35,088 nucleotides of DNA from Bacillus sp. CGMCC 1.16541 (GCF_003184905.1 NZ_KZ821211.1:232-35319); one strand, 5' to 3'. Shown: positions 17,388-26,246, counted from the first letter of the stretch. Notes: a model not told the origin generated them from the letters alone. A program made the numbers and translations.

Positions 17388-18470
17388 ATGAAAATGAAGC
17401 TTGGACTATTATACGGAGGAAAATCCGCTGAACATAAAGTATCTTTGCAAACTGCACTAGCAGTCACAAAAGCATTAGATCATGATAAGTATGATGTACA
17501 CCCAATCTATATCACAGAAACAGGTGAATGGATTCGAGGTGCGCAATTGTCAGGTCCAGTTGACCACGTATCTCAATTGCAAATTCAAGAAAGTGGTAGA
17601 GCTATTTCTCCTGTTGCACTTAGTCAAGAGCTGTTTGCAACGTCTGAATCTAGTTCAGATCGTATTGATGTCATCTTCCCTTTACTACATGGACCAAATG
17701 GAGAAGATGGGACAGTTCAGGGATTATTAGAGCTATTGAACCTTCCTTATGTAGGAAATGGTGTGTTAAGTTCGGCTGCAGGTATGGATAAAGTGGTAAT
17801 GAAGAATTTATTTGCGCAAGCTGGTTTACCACAAGTGAAGTATGTATCATTCATTCGAAGTGAATGGGAGAATGATACACAAGCAGCTTATACAACAACA
17901 GAGGATGCATTGGGATACCCATGTTTTGTGAAACCAGCAAACTTAGGGTCAAGTGTTGGGATTAGTAAATGTTCAAATCGTGCAGAGCTTGAAGAAGCGT
18001 TTAAAGAAGCATTTATCTTTGACCGTAAAATTATCGTTGAAGAAGCAGTTATTGGTCGAGAAGTAGAAGTCGGAGTATTAGGAAATGATTACCCTTCTTG
18101 TTCGGTAATTGGCGAAATTGTTCCTAAAAAAGATTTCTATGATTACAAAGCAAAGTATGAAGATGGAGATACAGCTTTAATTATTCCGGCAGAAATTGAT
18201 GAACACACAAGTGCAACGATGAAAGAGATGGCCATTGAAGCATTTAAAGCGATTGACGGATCGGGTCTTGTGCGTGCAGACTTCTTTTTAACAAAAGAAA
18301 ATGAGTTATATATTAATGAAGTAAATACAATGCCAGGATTTACACCGTACAGTATGTTCCCTCTTTTATGGAAACATGCAGGGGTGTCGTATCCAGCGTT
18401 AATTGAAAAGCTTGTCGATCTTGCAATTGAACGTCACACAGAAAAACAAAAGATTAAGTACACAATGTAA
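17388..18470 (+). CDS. ddl: D-alanine-D-alanine ligase
   Basis: Joins two D-alanines with ATP for the peptidoglycan stem peptide; the ATP-grasp fold. The 360-residue protein opens with [14 protein letters not shown], which holds the conserved Glu of the D-Ala site. [13 protein letters not shown] is the ATP-binding loop, FYDYKAKY carries the Tyr typical of D-Ala-D-Ala rather than D-Ala-D-Lac ligases, and [13 protein letters not shown] is the Mg-binding end. The first ATG (17388) has AGGAGG 7 bases upstream. It is paired with murF, which uses its product, as in B. subtilis. Confidence 0.96.
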   Translation: MKMKLGLLYGGKSAEHKVSLQTALAVTKALDHDKYDVHPIYITETGEWIRGAQLSGPVDHVSQLQIQESGRAISPVALSQELFATSESSSDRIDVIFPLLHGPNGEDGTVQGLLELLNLPYVGNGVLSSAAGMDKVVMKNLFAQAGLPQVKYVSFIRSEWENDTQAAYTTTEDALGYPCFVKPANLGSSVGISKCSNRAELEEAFKEAFIFDRKIIVEEAVIGREVEVGVLGNDYPSCSVIGEIVPKKDFYDYKAKYEDGDTALIIPAEIDEHTSATMKEMAIEAFKAIDGSGLVRADFFLTKENELYINEVNTMPGFTPYSMFPLLWKHAGVSYPALIEKLVDLAIERHTEKQKIKYTM

Positions 18471-18658
18471 GTGTTATATTGAGCTTATTTAAACACGTGA
18501 ATAAGCAAAAGGAGCTGACTCTCAAAGGTCTTCTACTCTTTTCCTATCTTGTATATGTATGTTTTGCATATAGTAGAGAATGATGAGGATAAGAAGTGTG
18601 GAATTCCTACATATATGAGTCCGCTCTTTCTGCTTTTAAGAGGAAGGAGACGAATGGT

Positions 18659-20032
18659 ATGATCGTCAAAACGGTAAATGAAATTTCAGCAATGCTTCTT
18701 GGTAGTGAATTAAAAAACAACAGTGAAGTAAAGATTGAAGGAGTATCTATTGATACGAGAACAATAAAAGAAAATAATCTTTTCATCCCTATTAAAGGTG
18801 AAAATTTTAACGGGCATCAATTCATTAAGAAAGCCATTGAAAATGGAGCGACTGCAACATTATGGAATAAAGATGAACCGAATCCTCCAGAAGATATCCC
18901 GGTTATATGTGTAGATGATACTCTAAAAGCACTACAAATGTTAGCGGAAGCCTATCGTCACCAATTAAAGGTGAAGGTTGTAGGGATTACAGGAAGTAAT
19001 GGGAAAACAACAACAAAAGATATGGTTGAAGCAGTTTTATCGACAACGTACAAAGTGTTAAAAACAGAAGGAAACTTTAACAATCATATCGGGCTACCTC
19101 TTACACTCTTACGGATGAAAGAAGACACAGAAATTGCGATTTTGGAAATGGGAATGAGTAGTAGAGGAGAAATTGAGTTTTTATCTCAACTCGCGAAACC
19201 AGATGTAGCAGTTATTACAAATATAGGCGAATCTCATCTTCAAGATTTAGGTAGTAGAGATGGGATTGCAGAAGCGAAGTTAGAGATTGTAAGTGGTCTT
19301 CATGAGGATGGGAAACTAATTTATACTGGCGATGAACCACTATTAGTTTCAAGGTTGAAAGATAAATCAATCAAAACGGTTACATTTGGACAAAGTGAAA
19401 CGTTAGATTTATATCCTATCTCCGTTGAACAGCAGGAAAGTGGTACTCGCTTTACTATCAACAAACAGCAAGACCAACTTTTTTACGTACCTGTTTTAGG
19501 ACAACATAATGTTCATAATGCGTTAGCTGCTATTGCGGTAGGACGATACTTCGATTTGCCGTTTCATAAGATTGCAGAAGGTTTAAAGAATCTACGTCTA
19601 ACAAGCATGAGAATGGAAGTTCAAAAAACTTCATCTGGCTTAACAATTATTAACGATGCGTATAATGCCAGTCCTACTTCAACGAAAGCGGCCATTCAGT
19701 TGTTAAAAGATATGGACGGTTATGAAAAAAGAATTGTTGTTCTGGGTGATATGTTAGAACTAGGAGATCAAGAAAAAGAGTTCCACTTTGAAATTGGGGA
19801 ATTTATTGATCCGACTTATGTTGATTATGTCTTTGCTTATGGACCGTTAAGTACTTATATCATCGAAGGAGCAAAACAAGCTTTCGCAAGTGAGCGAATT
19901 GCACATTTTGATGATAAAGAAATGTTAGCAAAGGAATTGAAAGCGGTCGTTTCTTCACGTGATATCATTGTAGTAAAAGGTTCTCGAGGAATGAAACTTG
20001 AAGAGGTTGTTAACTATTTATTAGAACGTTAA
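18659..20032 (+). CDS. murF: UDP-MurNAc-tripeptide-D-alanyl-D-alanine ligase MurF
   Basis: Adds D-Ala-D-Ala to UDP-MurNAc-tripeptide, the last cytoplasmic step of the peptidoglycan precursor. The 457-residue protein has the N-terminal UDP-binding domain (VSIDTRTIKENNLFIPIKGENF), the ATP loop GSNGKTTT (112-119) and the Mur-ligase C-terminal domain. A longer frame is open from 18596, but ATG 18659 has AAGGAG 9 bases before it and gives the usual N-terminus. It lies 188 bases after ddl without a clear terminator between, so the two are probably co-transcribed. Confidence 0.95.
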   Translation: MIVKTVNEISAMLLGSELKNNSEVKIEGVSIDTRTIKENNLFIPIKGENFNGHQFIKKAIENGATATLWNKDEPNPPEDIPVICVDDTLKALQMLAEAYRHQLKVKVVGITGSNGKTTTKDMVEAVLSTTYKVLKTEGNFNNHIGLPLTLLRMKEDTEIAILEMGMSSRGEIEFLSQLAKPDVAVITNIGESHLQDLGSRDGIAEAKLEIVSGLHEDGKLIYTGDEPLLVSRLKDKSIKTVTFGQSETLDLYPISVEQQESGTRFTINKQQDQLFYVPVLGQHNVHNALAAIAVGRYFDLPFHKIAEGLKNLRLTSMRMEVQKTSSGLTIINDAYNASPTSTKAAIQLLKDMDGYEKRIVVLGDMLELGDQEKEFHFEIGEFIDPTYVDYVFAYGPLSTYIIEGAKQAFASERIAHFDDKEMLAKELKAVVSSRDIIVVKGSRGMKLEEVVNYLLER

Positions 20033-20290
20033 CAGTAATAAAAAGAAAATAAATCTGCAATAATAGGAACGATAAAGTGATTGAGGAGTTTATCACCCTA
20101 ACGAACAACTAAATATGATCGAAAATAAATTTTGTTTCTAATTTATACACATCACGTCAAAAAAGAGTGTCATGATAAAAACGTGTACTAGTGAGGTTGG
20201 AAGCGTTAAAAAAAGTAAGGTATAGAAAAAAAGCAGCGGCTCGTTGTATAAACAAACAGTGAGATGGGGATGTTCTGACCATTAAGCTGT
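20033..20290 (+). other. Non-coding stretch between murF and cshA leader
   Basis: About 260 AT-rich bases with no credible ORF on either strand. A weak GATAAA/TTTATC hairpin (near 20072-20097) lacks a T tract. I see no clear murF terminator here. Confidence 0.4.
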
Positions 20291-20291
20291 A

Positions 20292-20320
20292 TTGCAATTC
20301 ATATTTGGTAGTGTTATGAT
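20292..20320 (+). promoter_or_regulatory. Promoter of cshA leader / small RNA
   Basis: TTGCAA (20292-20297), 17-bp spacer, TATGAT (20315-20320). The predicted start near 20327 gives a 100-base transcript that reaches a terminator before cshA. Confidence 0.65.
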
Positions 20321-20326
20321 ATAGTC

Positions 20327-20423
20327 TAAGTGTCTTGAGACTCTTATTCTCTAAACGCCCGTCGACTTTATCGGAAAAATCGTTTAGAGCATTGTCTGCA
20401 TTTGCGGAGAATGCTTTTTTTTG
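20327..20423 (+). ncRNA. Structured leader or small RNA upstream of cshA
   Basis: This interval folds into two consecutive hairpins. The first is CTCTAAACG (20349-20357) with CGTTTAGAG (20381-20389), a perfect 9-bp stem. The second, AGCATT...AATGCT (20388-20415), is a 12-position stem with one mismatch and ends in a run of at least eight T. The two share two bases (AG at 20388-20389), so they may compete. It is either an attenuated 5' leader of cshA or an independent short RNA. I do not recognise it as a known family. Confidence 0.5.
20388..20423 (+). terminator. Intrinsic terminator in cshA leader
   Basis: Stem AGCATTGTCTGC / GCGGAGAATGCT with a 4-base loop, then TTTTTTTT. It lies only 46 bases before the cshA start. 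Confidence 0.75.
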
Positions 20424-20434
20424 TAAAATATAGA

Positions 20435-20440
20435 TATAAT
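20435..20440 (+). promoter_or_regulatory. Possible second cshA promoter (-10 only)
   Basis: A perfect TATAAT lies just after the leader terminator, but the -35 position (TGCTTT at 20412-20417) is poor. If used, transcription would start right at the ribosome site. Confidence 0.3.
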
Positions 20441-20468
20441 ATAGAAACACAGAAGGAGTTTGGAAAAA

Positions 20469-21932
20469 TTGGCATTATTTCAAGATTTAGGACTTAGTCC
20501 ACAGCTGAAAAACGCTGTAAGTAAGATGGGATTCGAAGAAGCGACTCCTATCCAAGCACAAACGATTCCATTAGCATTAGAAGGTCATGACTTAATTGGA
20601 CAAGCGCAAACAGGAACGGGAAAAACAGCAGCATTTGGTATTCCTCTTATTGAAAAGGTTAATACATCAATTGATGCAATCCAAGGATTAGTTATTGCGC
20701 CGACTCGTGAATTAGCTGTGCAAGTATCAGAAGAATTATACAAAGTTGGTTCAACAAAGCGCGTTCGTGTTCTTCCAATTTACGGAGGTCAAGACATTGG
20801 CCGTCAAATCCGTGCACTAAAAAAACACCCACATATCATTGTAGGTACACCAGGACGTATGTTAGACCATATTAACCGCAAAACACTTCGCCTACAAGAT
20901 GTCCACACAGTTGTATTAGATGAAGCAGATGAAATGTTAAACATGGGCTTCATTGAAGATATTGAAAAGATTTTATCAAATGTTCCAAAGAACCATCAAA
21001 CATTACTATTCTCAGCTACAATGCCAGACCCAATCCGTCGCATTGCAGAGAAGTTTATGTCTGAACCTAAACTTGTAAAAGTAAAGGCAAAAGAAGTAAC
21101 GGTTCCAAACATTCAACAGTACTACCTAGAAGTGCATGAAAAGCGCAAATTTGACGTTTTAACACGTCTTTTAGATATTCAGTCTCCTGAACTTGCGATC
21201 ATCTTTGGTCGTACGAAACGTCGTGTAGATGAACTTTCAGAAGCATTAAATCTACGTGGATATGCAGCAGAAGGAATCCACGGTGATTTAAGCCAAGCGA
21301 AACGTTTATCTGTTTTACGTCAATTTAAAGAAGGATCTATTGACGTACTAGTTGCGACAGACGTAGCTGCTCGTGGACTAGATATCTCAGGTGTAACTCA
21401 CGTTTATAACTTTGATGTTCCACAAGATCCAGAAAGCTATGTTCACCGTATTGGACGTACTGGACGTGCTGGTAAAACGGGAGTTGCGATGACTTTCATT
21501 ACACCAAGAGAAACAGGTCAATTACACAATGTTGAAAAAACAACAAAACGTAAAATGGACCGTATGGAAGTTCCAACTCTTGATGAAGCAATGGAAGGTC
21601 AACAGCGTCTAGCGGCAGACAAGTTAATTGCAGCGGTTGAAAAAGATAACTTATCGTTCTATAAACAAATGGCTGAAGAGTTACTAGAAGATCACGACTC
21701 AGTATCGTTAGTATCGGCAGCACTTCGTTTGTTTACAAAAGAGCCTAACACAACACCTGTTCAATTAACAGCTGAGCCTCCTGTTGTAGCAAAACAACAA
21801 CGTAACAATAATCGCTCAAGATCAAAAAGCTTCTCTCAACAAGGTAGAAGAGGGAATGCAAAACGTCATGGCGATAAGCGTCGTCAAAACAACAATGGTC
21901 GTAAAGAACCACGTAATAATCACAAAGGGTAA
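20469..21932 (+). CDS. cshA: DEAD-box RNA helicase CshA
   Basis: ATP-dependent RNA helicase linked to the RNA degradosome, ribosome assembly and cold growth. The 487-residue protein shows the Q motif ([14 protein letters not shown]), Walker [13 protein letters not shown] box ([13 protein letters not shown]), SAT motif (LLFSATMP) and [11 protein letters not shown] basic, Asn/Arg-rich C-terminal tail follows, as in CshA-type helicases. TTG 20469 is chosen over the in-frame TTG 20460, because the AAGGAG at 20453-20458 is 10 bases before the former and 1 base before the latter. A structured leader with a terminator lies directly upstream. Confidence 0.95.
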   Translation: MALFQDLGLSPQLKNAVSKMGFEEATPIQAQTIPLALEGHDLIGQAQTGTGKTAAFGIPLIEKVNTSIDAIQGLVIAPTRELAVQVSEELYKVGSTKRVRVLPIYGGQDIGRQIRALKKHPHIIVGTPGRMLDHINRKTLRLQDVHTVVLDEADEMLNMGFIEDIEKILSNVPKNHQTLLFSATMPDPIRRIAEKFMSEPKLVKVKAKEVTVPNIQQYYLEVHEKRKFDVLTRLLDIQSPELAIIFGRTKRRVDELSEALNLRGYAAEGIHGDLSQAKRLSVLRQFKEGSIDVLVATDVAARGLDISGVTHVYNFDVPQDPESYVHRIGRTGRAGKTGVAMTFITPRETGQLHNVEKTTKRKMDRMEVPTLDEAMEGQQRLAADKLIAAVEKDNLSFYKQMAEELLEDHDSVSLVSAALRLFTKEPNTTPVQLTAEPPVVAKQQRNNNRSRSKSFSQQGRRGNAKRHGDKRRQNNNGRKEPRNNHKG

Positions 21933-21940
21933 CCGATAGA

Positions 21941-21982
21941 AACAAGGCATGCAGTTAATGACTGCATGCCTTGTTTTATTTT
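21941..21982 (+). terminator. Terminator after cshA
   Basis: A perfect 15-bp stem (AACAAGGCATGCAGT at 21941-21955, complement at 21961-21975) with a 5-base loop, then TTTATTTTTT. Confidence 0.92.
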
Positions 21983-22034
21983 TTAGTCTCTCGGAAACAC
22001 TAAGGGCATTCTCTTTTAAAATGAGGTGGACAGG

Positions 22035-23003
22035 TTGGATACGTTGGTAAGGTTAGGATATGTAGCGATGAGTGTTCATTTGCAAAACAGTTCTCCGTCT
22101 CAAACGATGACATTTGCTCAATTTAGCAAACTGAAAAATCGAGAAGCAGCTATACGAAAACTAGAACGAATTTCAATCTCAAATTTAGAAAATTGTTTAA
22201 GGCTGTTAAAACATAATGTATGGAGTGAAGTGGAGTTTTTTCGGTTTAGCTCAAGGTTGATACCACTCGTGAATCACGAAGAGCTTGAAGATTGGGATTA
22301 CATGAAACCGATTCGTCCCATTTTGAACGAAGTAAAAGAGTTTTTACATAAGCACCCGATGAGGGTTGACTTTCATCCTGATCACTTTGTTCTTCTTAAT
22401 TCCAAAAATAAAGATGTACTTAAACGTTCAATTAAAACATTAAAGATGCATGCGCTTTTGCTCAAGGGGATGGGAGTCGACTTAAATCACCGTTGTGTTC
22501 TTCATGTAGGAGGAGCATATGAGGATAAGGAACAAGCATTGGAGCAATTTATTCATAACTGGGGTTTTGTACCTGAAGGAATTCAAAAAATGATTATCCT
22601 TGAAAATGACGATACAACGTTTCACGTGGAACATGCTCTTTATTTATGTGAGAAGTTAAATATTCCTCTTGTTTTTGATTTGCATCATCATCTAGCAAAT
22701 CATGAAGATAAGCAATGGGAACATTATTGGGAGCGGATTGTTCAAACATGGAAACACTCTCCGCTTCCGATTAAAATGCATATTTCTAGTCCAAGAGATG
22801 AAAAAGATTTTAGAGCTCATGCTAACTATATTGACGTAGAGATGTTTAAAGGGTTTTTATCCAAAATTAAAGGAAGCGTTCCTCAAATTGACTGCATGAT
22901 TGAAGCGAAACAAAAAGATGATGCGTTGTTTCAGTTGATTAAAGATTTAAAGGACACTAGTCATATCGAACTCGTTAGTAAGTCTACGTTTTATATAAAA
23001 TAA
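22035..23003 (+). CDS. uvsE: UV DNA damage endonuclease UvsE
   Basis: Nicks DNA 5' of UV photoproducts as an alternative to UvrABC excision repair; TIM-barrel metal enzyme. The 322-residue protein has the family opening LGYVAMSVHLQNSSPSQTMTF. Candidate metal ligands are Glu in IILENDD, the FDLHHHLAN motif, the HISSPRD segment and the final Glu in CMIEAKQKD. TTG 22035 is chosen, with GAGGTG 6 bases upstream; an in-frame GTG at 22026 would leave no room for a ribosome site. In B. subtilis this place between cshA and the rhomboid gene holds ydbS-ydbT, so uvsE appears to have taken that slot. Confidence 0.88.
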   Translation: MDTLVRLGYVAMSVHLQNSSPSQTMTFAQFSKLKNREAAIRKLERISISNLENCLRLLKHNVWSEVEFFRFSSRLIPLVNHEELEDWDYMKPIRPILNEVKEFLHKHPMRVDFHPDHFVLLNSKNKDVLKRSIKTLKMHALLLKGMGVDLNHRCVLHVGGAYEDKEQALEQFIHNWGFVPEGIQKMIILENDDTTFHVEHALYLCEKLNIPLVFDLHHHLANHEDKQWEHYWERIVQTWKHSPLPIKMHISSPRDEKDFRAHANYIDVEMFKGFLSKIKGSVPQIDCMIEAKQKDDALFQLIKDLKDTSHIELVSKSTFYIK

Positions 23004-23052
23004 AAAAGTCGTTCGTCACTTCCATTTAGTGAAAGTGGTGAACGACTTCTCT
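23003..23052. terminator. Bidirectional terminator, uvsE / rhomboid gene
   Basis: AAGTCGTTC (23006-23014) and CACTT (23017-23021) pair with AAGTG (23033-23037) and GAACGACTT (23040-23048). On the minus strand the stem ends in a T-run, so it mainly terminates the rhomboid gene; on the plus strand the tail CTCTTC is weaker. Confidence 0.75.
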
Positions 23053-23062
23053 TCATTTACCG

Positions 23063-23737
23063 TTATCGGTAAGAGAAAAGGCCTAGTATAACAAGTAAAC
23101 CAAGAACTAGCCAAAAATAAAATTGTTTTGTTCTGCGTTGATTAGAACGAATCGGTGTTTTGAAGAGAACAAATGACAATATAAATCCACTCAGCATTCC
23201 ACCAACATGTGCCACCATATTAACACGTGTGTTAAACAGCCCCATTAATAATCCAAGAACTAAAAGAACGATTACAATTTGAGTATCACTTGTTGAAAGG
23301 ATATGCTTTTGGTATAAAATGATAAAGATATACATACCTAGTAGTCCAAAGATTGCACCTGACGAACCAACATGACTGTATGTGGGAGGTTGAACAAAAA
23401 ATGTAATCATATTGGCGATAATACCGCTACCGATATAAATAAATAAAAACTTTGCTTTACCTAACAGTCGTTCGAGAGCAGGAGCAAATAAAACGAGTGA
23501 GAATGTATTGAACAATAAATGAGAAAACCCACTATGAAGAAAGATAGGTGTAATGAGCCTCCAGTATTCTCCTTGTGCAATTAATCCATTGACTCCAATT
23601 AATTGTGAAATAAAAAGGTTGCTATAACTAAGAGGTAAAATTAAAATCATCCAAAATAAAAGGTGGATGGCAATAATTGTGGATGTAACAGGGTAAAACC
23701 GAATGAATTCACGAAATGTCTCAGTACGGACGAACAT
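23063..23737 (-). CDS. ydcA: Rhomboid-family intramembrane serine protease (YdcA-like)
   Basis: Cleaves transmembrane segments of substrate proteins; substrate unknown. The 224-residue protein has six or seven helices, a WR motif (59-60), His73 and Asn77 in the HSGFSHLLFN segment, the catalytic GSSG motif with Ser126, and the catalytic His177 in AHVGG. The minus-strand ATG at 23737 has AAAGGAG before it. It is divergent from acpS and convergent with uvsE. The name follows the B. subtilis gene at the same place next to acpS. Confidence 0.88.
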   Translation of the reverse strand: MFVRTETFREFIRFYPVTSTIIAIHLLFWMILILPLSYSNLFISQLIGVNGLIAQGEYWRLITPIFLHSGFSHLLFNTFSLVLFAPALERLLGKAKFLFIYIGSGIIANMITFFVQPPTYSHVGSSGAIFGLLGMYIFIILYQKHILSTSDTQIVIVLLVLGLLMGLFNTRVNMVAHVGGMLSGFILSFVLFKTPIRSNQRRTKQFYFWLVLGLLVILGLFSYR

Positions 23738-23818
23738 GAAGACAACTCCTTTATACAGTTCTTGTGTTTACATTCATCATATGCAATAAACAATTGAGTA
23801 GAAGAAAGGGAGTTTTTG

Positions 23819-24178
23819 ATGATCATTGGAACAGGAATTGATTTAACAGAAATTGACCGCATCCAGAAAATAATAGAACGACAGCCAACTTTTGTTCAGC
23901 GTATTTTAACCGACACTGAACAACTCTATTATGACCAGTTAACCGGTTATCGAAAAGTTGAATTTCTAGCAGGACGGTTTGCTGCAAAAGAAGCTTATTC
24001 AAAAGCGAGAGGAACCGGTATTGGAAAAGAGTTAGGGTTTCATGATGTTGAAATTTTTTATGATGAACATGGTAAGCCAAATATAGAAGGTTCATTACAA
24101 GAAAGAGTACATCTATCTATCTCTCATAGCAAGCAATATGCAATTGCTCAAGTAATAATTGAACGCTTGTCAAGCTAG
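23819..24178 (+). CDS. acpS: Holo-[acyl-carrier-protein] synthase AcpS
   Basis: Attaches 4'-phosphopantetheine from CoA to acyl carrier protein, required for fatty acid synthesis. The 119-residue protein opens [11 protein letters not shown], with the Asp of the Mg site. [21 protein letters not shown] contains the catalytic Glu and Lys, and the C-terminus [18 protein letters not shown] is typical. ATG 23819 is used; the TTG one codon earlier is a less likely start, and AAAGGGAG lies 6-7 bases before the ATG. It is the first gene of the acpS-ydcC pair. Confidence 0.95.
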   Translation: MIIGTGIDLTEIDRIQKIIERQPTFVQRILTDTEQLYYDQLTGYRKVEFLAGRFAAKEAYSKARGTGIGKELGFHDVEIFYDEHGKPNIEGSLQERVHLSISHSKQYAIAQVIIERLSS

Positions 24179-24181
24179 TCT

Positions 24182-24210
24182 GCATATTCGTAAATCCTCG
24201 TTCATATATT
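24182..24210 (+). promoter_or_regulatory. Candidate SigE promoter of ydcC
   Basis: GCATATT (24182-24188), 14-base spacer, CATATATT (24203-24210), close to the sporulation SigE pattern (ATATT-N14-CATACAAT). ydcC belongs to the SigE regulon in B. subtilis. Visual match only. Confidence 0.35.
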
Positions 24211-24303
24211 CATATTGTGGATAGAAGAGACAAGGTGTGAACAATAGAAGGAAGCACGGTTTTCTCTTCAAGATATGTGAATAGAGGCAAAGGGGTTGAG
24301 AGA

Positions 24304-25314
24304 ATGCGGAAAAAGCTTGTAGGTTTCCTCGTTTGTGTAGCTTTTGTATTTACTCTAGCTGCGTGCGGTGAACAAAGTCAGCAAGATGTAATGAACTCAC
24401 TTGATGAAAAAGTAGAAGAGATGACGGGGTACAAAGCCAATGCCAAAATGACACTAAATACAGGAAAAGACTCTCAGGTGTATGATGTTGAAATTTGGCA
24501 CAGTAAACCAATGTATTATCGAGTAAACTTAAAGAATGCAACAAAAGAACAAAGTCAGATGATTTTGCGTAATGATGAAGGTGTATTTGTACTGACGCCA
24601 GCACTAAATAAGAGCTTCCGCTTCCAAAGTGATTGGCCACAAAATAGTAGTCAAGCGTACTTATATGAATCTCTTGTTCGAGACATTATGGAAGATCAAG
24701 AAGCGGAGTTTACTTCTAATGAAAAATCCTATGTATTTAAAACAAAAACGAATTATCAAAACAGCGCAATGTTGCCGAAACAAGCAATTACGCTAAATAA
24801 AAAAGATTTAACACCTCAAAACGTCAAAATTATGGATACAGATGAAAATGTACTAATTGAAGTGGAATTTTCAGATGTTCAAATGAATGCGAAGTTTGAT
24901 GAAGGTGCATTTGATACAAAGCGCAATATGACAGGTGCAAAGATGGAAGTTCCAACAGTTGCACCATCGAATGCCCAACCATTTGAAATTATGTATCCAG
25001 AAGAAATCCCGGAAGGTTCAGTCATCTCAGAAGAGAAGAAAGTTAAGACCGAAAACGGTGAGCGTATCGTGATTATGTATGATGGTGAAAAGCCGTTTAC
25101 AGTTGTACAGGAAAAGTCACGGGTAGCACAAGCATCTACCTCTACAAGTGTGAGTGGTGAACCTGTTGATTTAGGCTTTACGATTGGTGCGCTTACGGAT
25201 AAAACGTTATCTTGGTCATTTGATGGTGTGGACTTTATGGTCTCATCAAACGATTTAACCGAATCAGAATTTATGATGGTTGCACGTTCGATTCAAAGTC
25301 AAATGATAAAATAA
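24304..25314 (+). CDS. ydcC: Lipoprotein YdcC (LolA-like outer-membrane-lipoprotein-carrier fold)
   Basis: A 336-residue surface lipoprotein. Its signal peptide is MRKKLVGFLVCVAFVFT followed by the lipobox LAAC, with Cys21 as the lipidated residue. The rest has the repeating beta pattern of the LolA/LppX-like YdcC family (YRVNLKNATKEQSQMILRN, EGVFVLTP), ending in a DUF4367-like domain. The frame is open from 24277, but ATG 24304 has AAGGGG 8 bases upstream and starts the signal peptide correctly. In B. subtilis ydcC sits between acpS and alr and is made in sporulation; its exact role is not known. Confidence 0.9.
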   Translation: MRKKLVGFLVCVAFVFTLAACGEQSQQDVMNSLDEKVEEMTGYKANAKMTLNTGKDSQVYDVEIWHSKPMYYRVNLKNATKEQSQMILRNDEGVFVLTPALNKSFRFQSDWPQNSSQAYLYESLVRDIMEDQEAEFTSNEKSYVFKTKTNYQNSAMLPKQAITLNKKDLTPQNVKIMDTDENVLIEVEFSDVQMNAKFDEGAFDTKRNMTGAKMEVPTVAPSNAQPFEIMYPEEIPEGSVISEEKKVKTENGERIVIMYDGEKPFTVVQEKSRVAQASTSTSVSGEPVDLGFTIGALTDKTLSWSFDGVDFMVSSNDLTESEFMMVARSIQSQMIK

Positions 25315-25325
25315 TGTGAACATCC

Positions 25326-25362
25326 AACAGGCTCATACATCAAGAGCCTGTTCTTTTTCTTT
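25326..25362 (+). terminator. Terminator after ydcC
   Basis: AACAGGCTC (25326-25334) pairs with GAGCCTGTT (25344-25352), followed by CTTTTTCTTTTC. Confidence 0.88.
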
Positions 25363-25390
25363 TCTTTGATGGCTGCTTCCGTGAAATTTA

Positions 25391-25446
25391 TGTAATTGGT
25401 TACAAAAAATGTGCATAAAATGATGTCGGCCTCATCATTTTATTTC
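25391..25446 (+). other. Second hairpin and palindrome between ydcC and ndoAI
   Basis: A TGTAA-TTGG-TTACA palindrome (25391-25404) is followed by an 11-bp perfect stem (ATAAAATGATG at 25415-25425, complement at 25433-25443) with a 7-base loop and a TTTC tail. In B. subtilis the alr gene occupies this place. The second hairpin could be a leftover terminator of a lost gene, but that is inference. Confidence 0.4.
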
Positions 25447-25509
25447 TAATAAATGCATAAAACGGTATAGTAAATGACGATAATAGTGTAGGAATTAACA
25501 GAATTGACT

Positions 25510-25537
25510 TTGCATTCTTAGTAATCAGTGGTATGAT
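25510..25537 (+). promoter_or_regulatory. Promoter of ndoAI-ndoA
   Basis: TTGCAT (25510-25515), 16-bp spacer, TATGAT (25532-25537) with an extended TGG before it, 51 bp before the start. Confidence 0.65.
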
Positions 25538-25588
25538 GAAATAAGATGAGACTATTGGTGTGTGTATTGATGTTGGAGGTGTATGTTT

Positions 25589-25870
25589 GTGTCTGAAGCT
25601 AGCGCAACTACAGAGATCCTAGTTAGATTACCGCAAAACTTATTATCTGAATTAGATGTAATCATTAAACAGGAGAATGGTAATCGAAGTGAATTTATTT
25701 ACCAAGCAACAAAAATGTACCTTCGAGAAAGAAAAAAGCGCCATATTCGCGAATCAATGAGACGTGGATATATGGAGATGGCAAAAATAAACTTAAACAT
25801 TGCATCTGAAGCTTTCTTAGCTGAGTATGAAGCTGATCATACTGTTGAACGCTTAGTAAGCGGAGGGTAA
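25589..25870 (+). CDS. ndoAI: Antitoxin EndoAI
   Basis: Antitoxin that binds and blocks the EndoA RNase. The 93-residue protein has an N-terminal ribbon-helix-helix DNA-binding segment ([19 protein letters not shown]). Its C-terminal part, [15 protein letters not shown] with TVERLVSGG at the end, matches the B. subtilis antitoxin. GTG 25589 is chosen because GGAGG at 25575-25579 is 9 bases before it and the length is then 93; ATG 25583 lies only 3 bases after that site. ndoA follows after 4 bases. Confidence 0.94.
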   Translation: MSEASATTEILVRLPQNLLSELDVIIKQENGNRSEFIYQATKMYLRERKKRHIRESMRRGYMEMAKINLNIASEAFLAEYEADHTVERLVSGG

Positions 25871-25874
25871 TGAT

Positions 25875-26225
25875 TTGGTAGTCAAACGCGGCGACGTTTA
25901 TTTTGCTGACCTATCTCCGGTTGTTGGTTCAGAACAAGGAGGCGTTCGCCCTGTACTTGTCATTCAAAATGATATTGGAAATCGGTTCAGCCCAACTGTT
26001 ATTGTGGCAGCGATTACTGCGCAAATTCAAAAAGCGAAGTTACCTACTCATGTAGAAATTGACTCGCAACGTTATGGATTTGAGCGTGATTCTGTTATTT
26101 TGTTAGAACAAATTCGAACAATCGATAAACAGCGGTTAACTGATAAAATTACTCATTTAGATGACGAGATGATGGACAGAGTGGATGAAGCCTTGCAAAT
26201 AAGTTTAGGACTTATCGACTTTTAG
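25875..26225 (+). CDS. ndoA: Endoribonuclease toxin EndoA (MazF family)
   Basis: Sequence-specific mRNA endoribonuclease; the B. subtilis enzyme cuts at UACAU. The 116-residue product is almost the same as that enzyme ([19 protein letters not shown] and onwards) and keeps the catalytic Arg25 and Thr48. It starts with TTG, as in B. subtilis; the AGCGGAGGG at the end of ndoAI is the ribosome site. A terminator follows. The operon lies just before rsbR. Confidence 0.96.
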   Translation: MVVKRGDVYFADLSPVVGSEQGGVRPVLVIQNDIGNRFSPTVIVAAITAQIQKAKLPTHVEIDSQRYGFERDSVILLEQIRTIDKQRLTDKITHLDDEMMDRVDEALQISLGLIDF

Positions 26226-26246
26226 TATGACAATTCCATTTTTCCG

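Noticed and set aside
18483-18506. GCTTATT/AATAAGC hairpin after ddl as a terminator
   Set aside because: It is followed by AAAAGG on the plus strand and has no T tract, so ddl and murF are probably read as one transcript.
20157-20450. A 97-codon minus-strand frame between murF and cshA
   Set aside because: It has no ribosome site, its composition is unlike neighbouring genes, and it crosses the promoter and terminator of the cshA leader.
25504-25537. TTGACT as the -35 box of the ndoAI promoter
   Set aside because: It is 22 bp from the -10 box. TTGCAT at 25510 has a proper 16-bp spacer.
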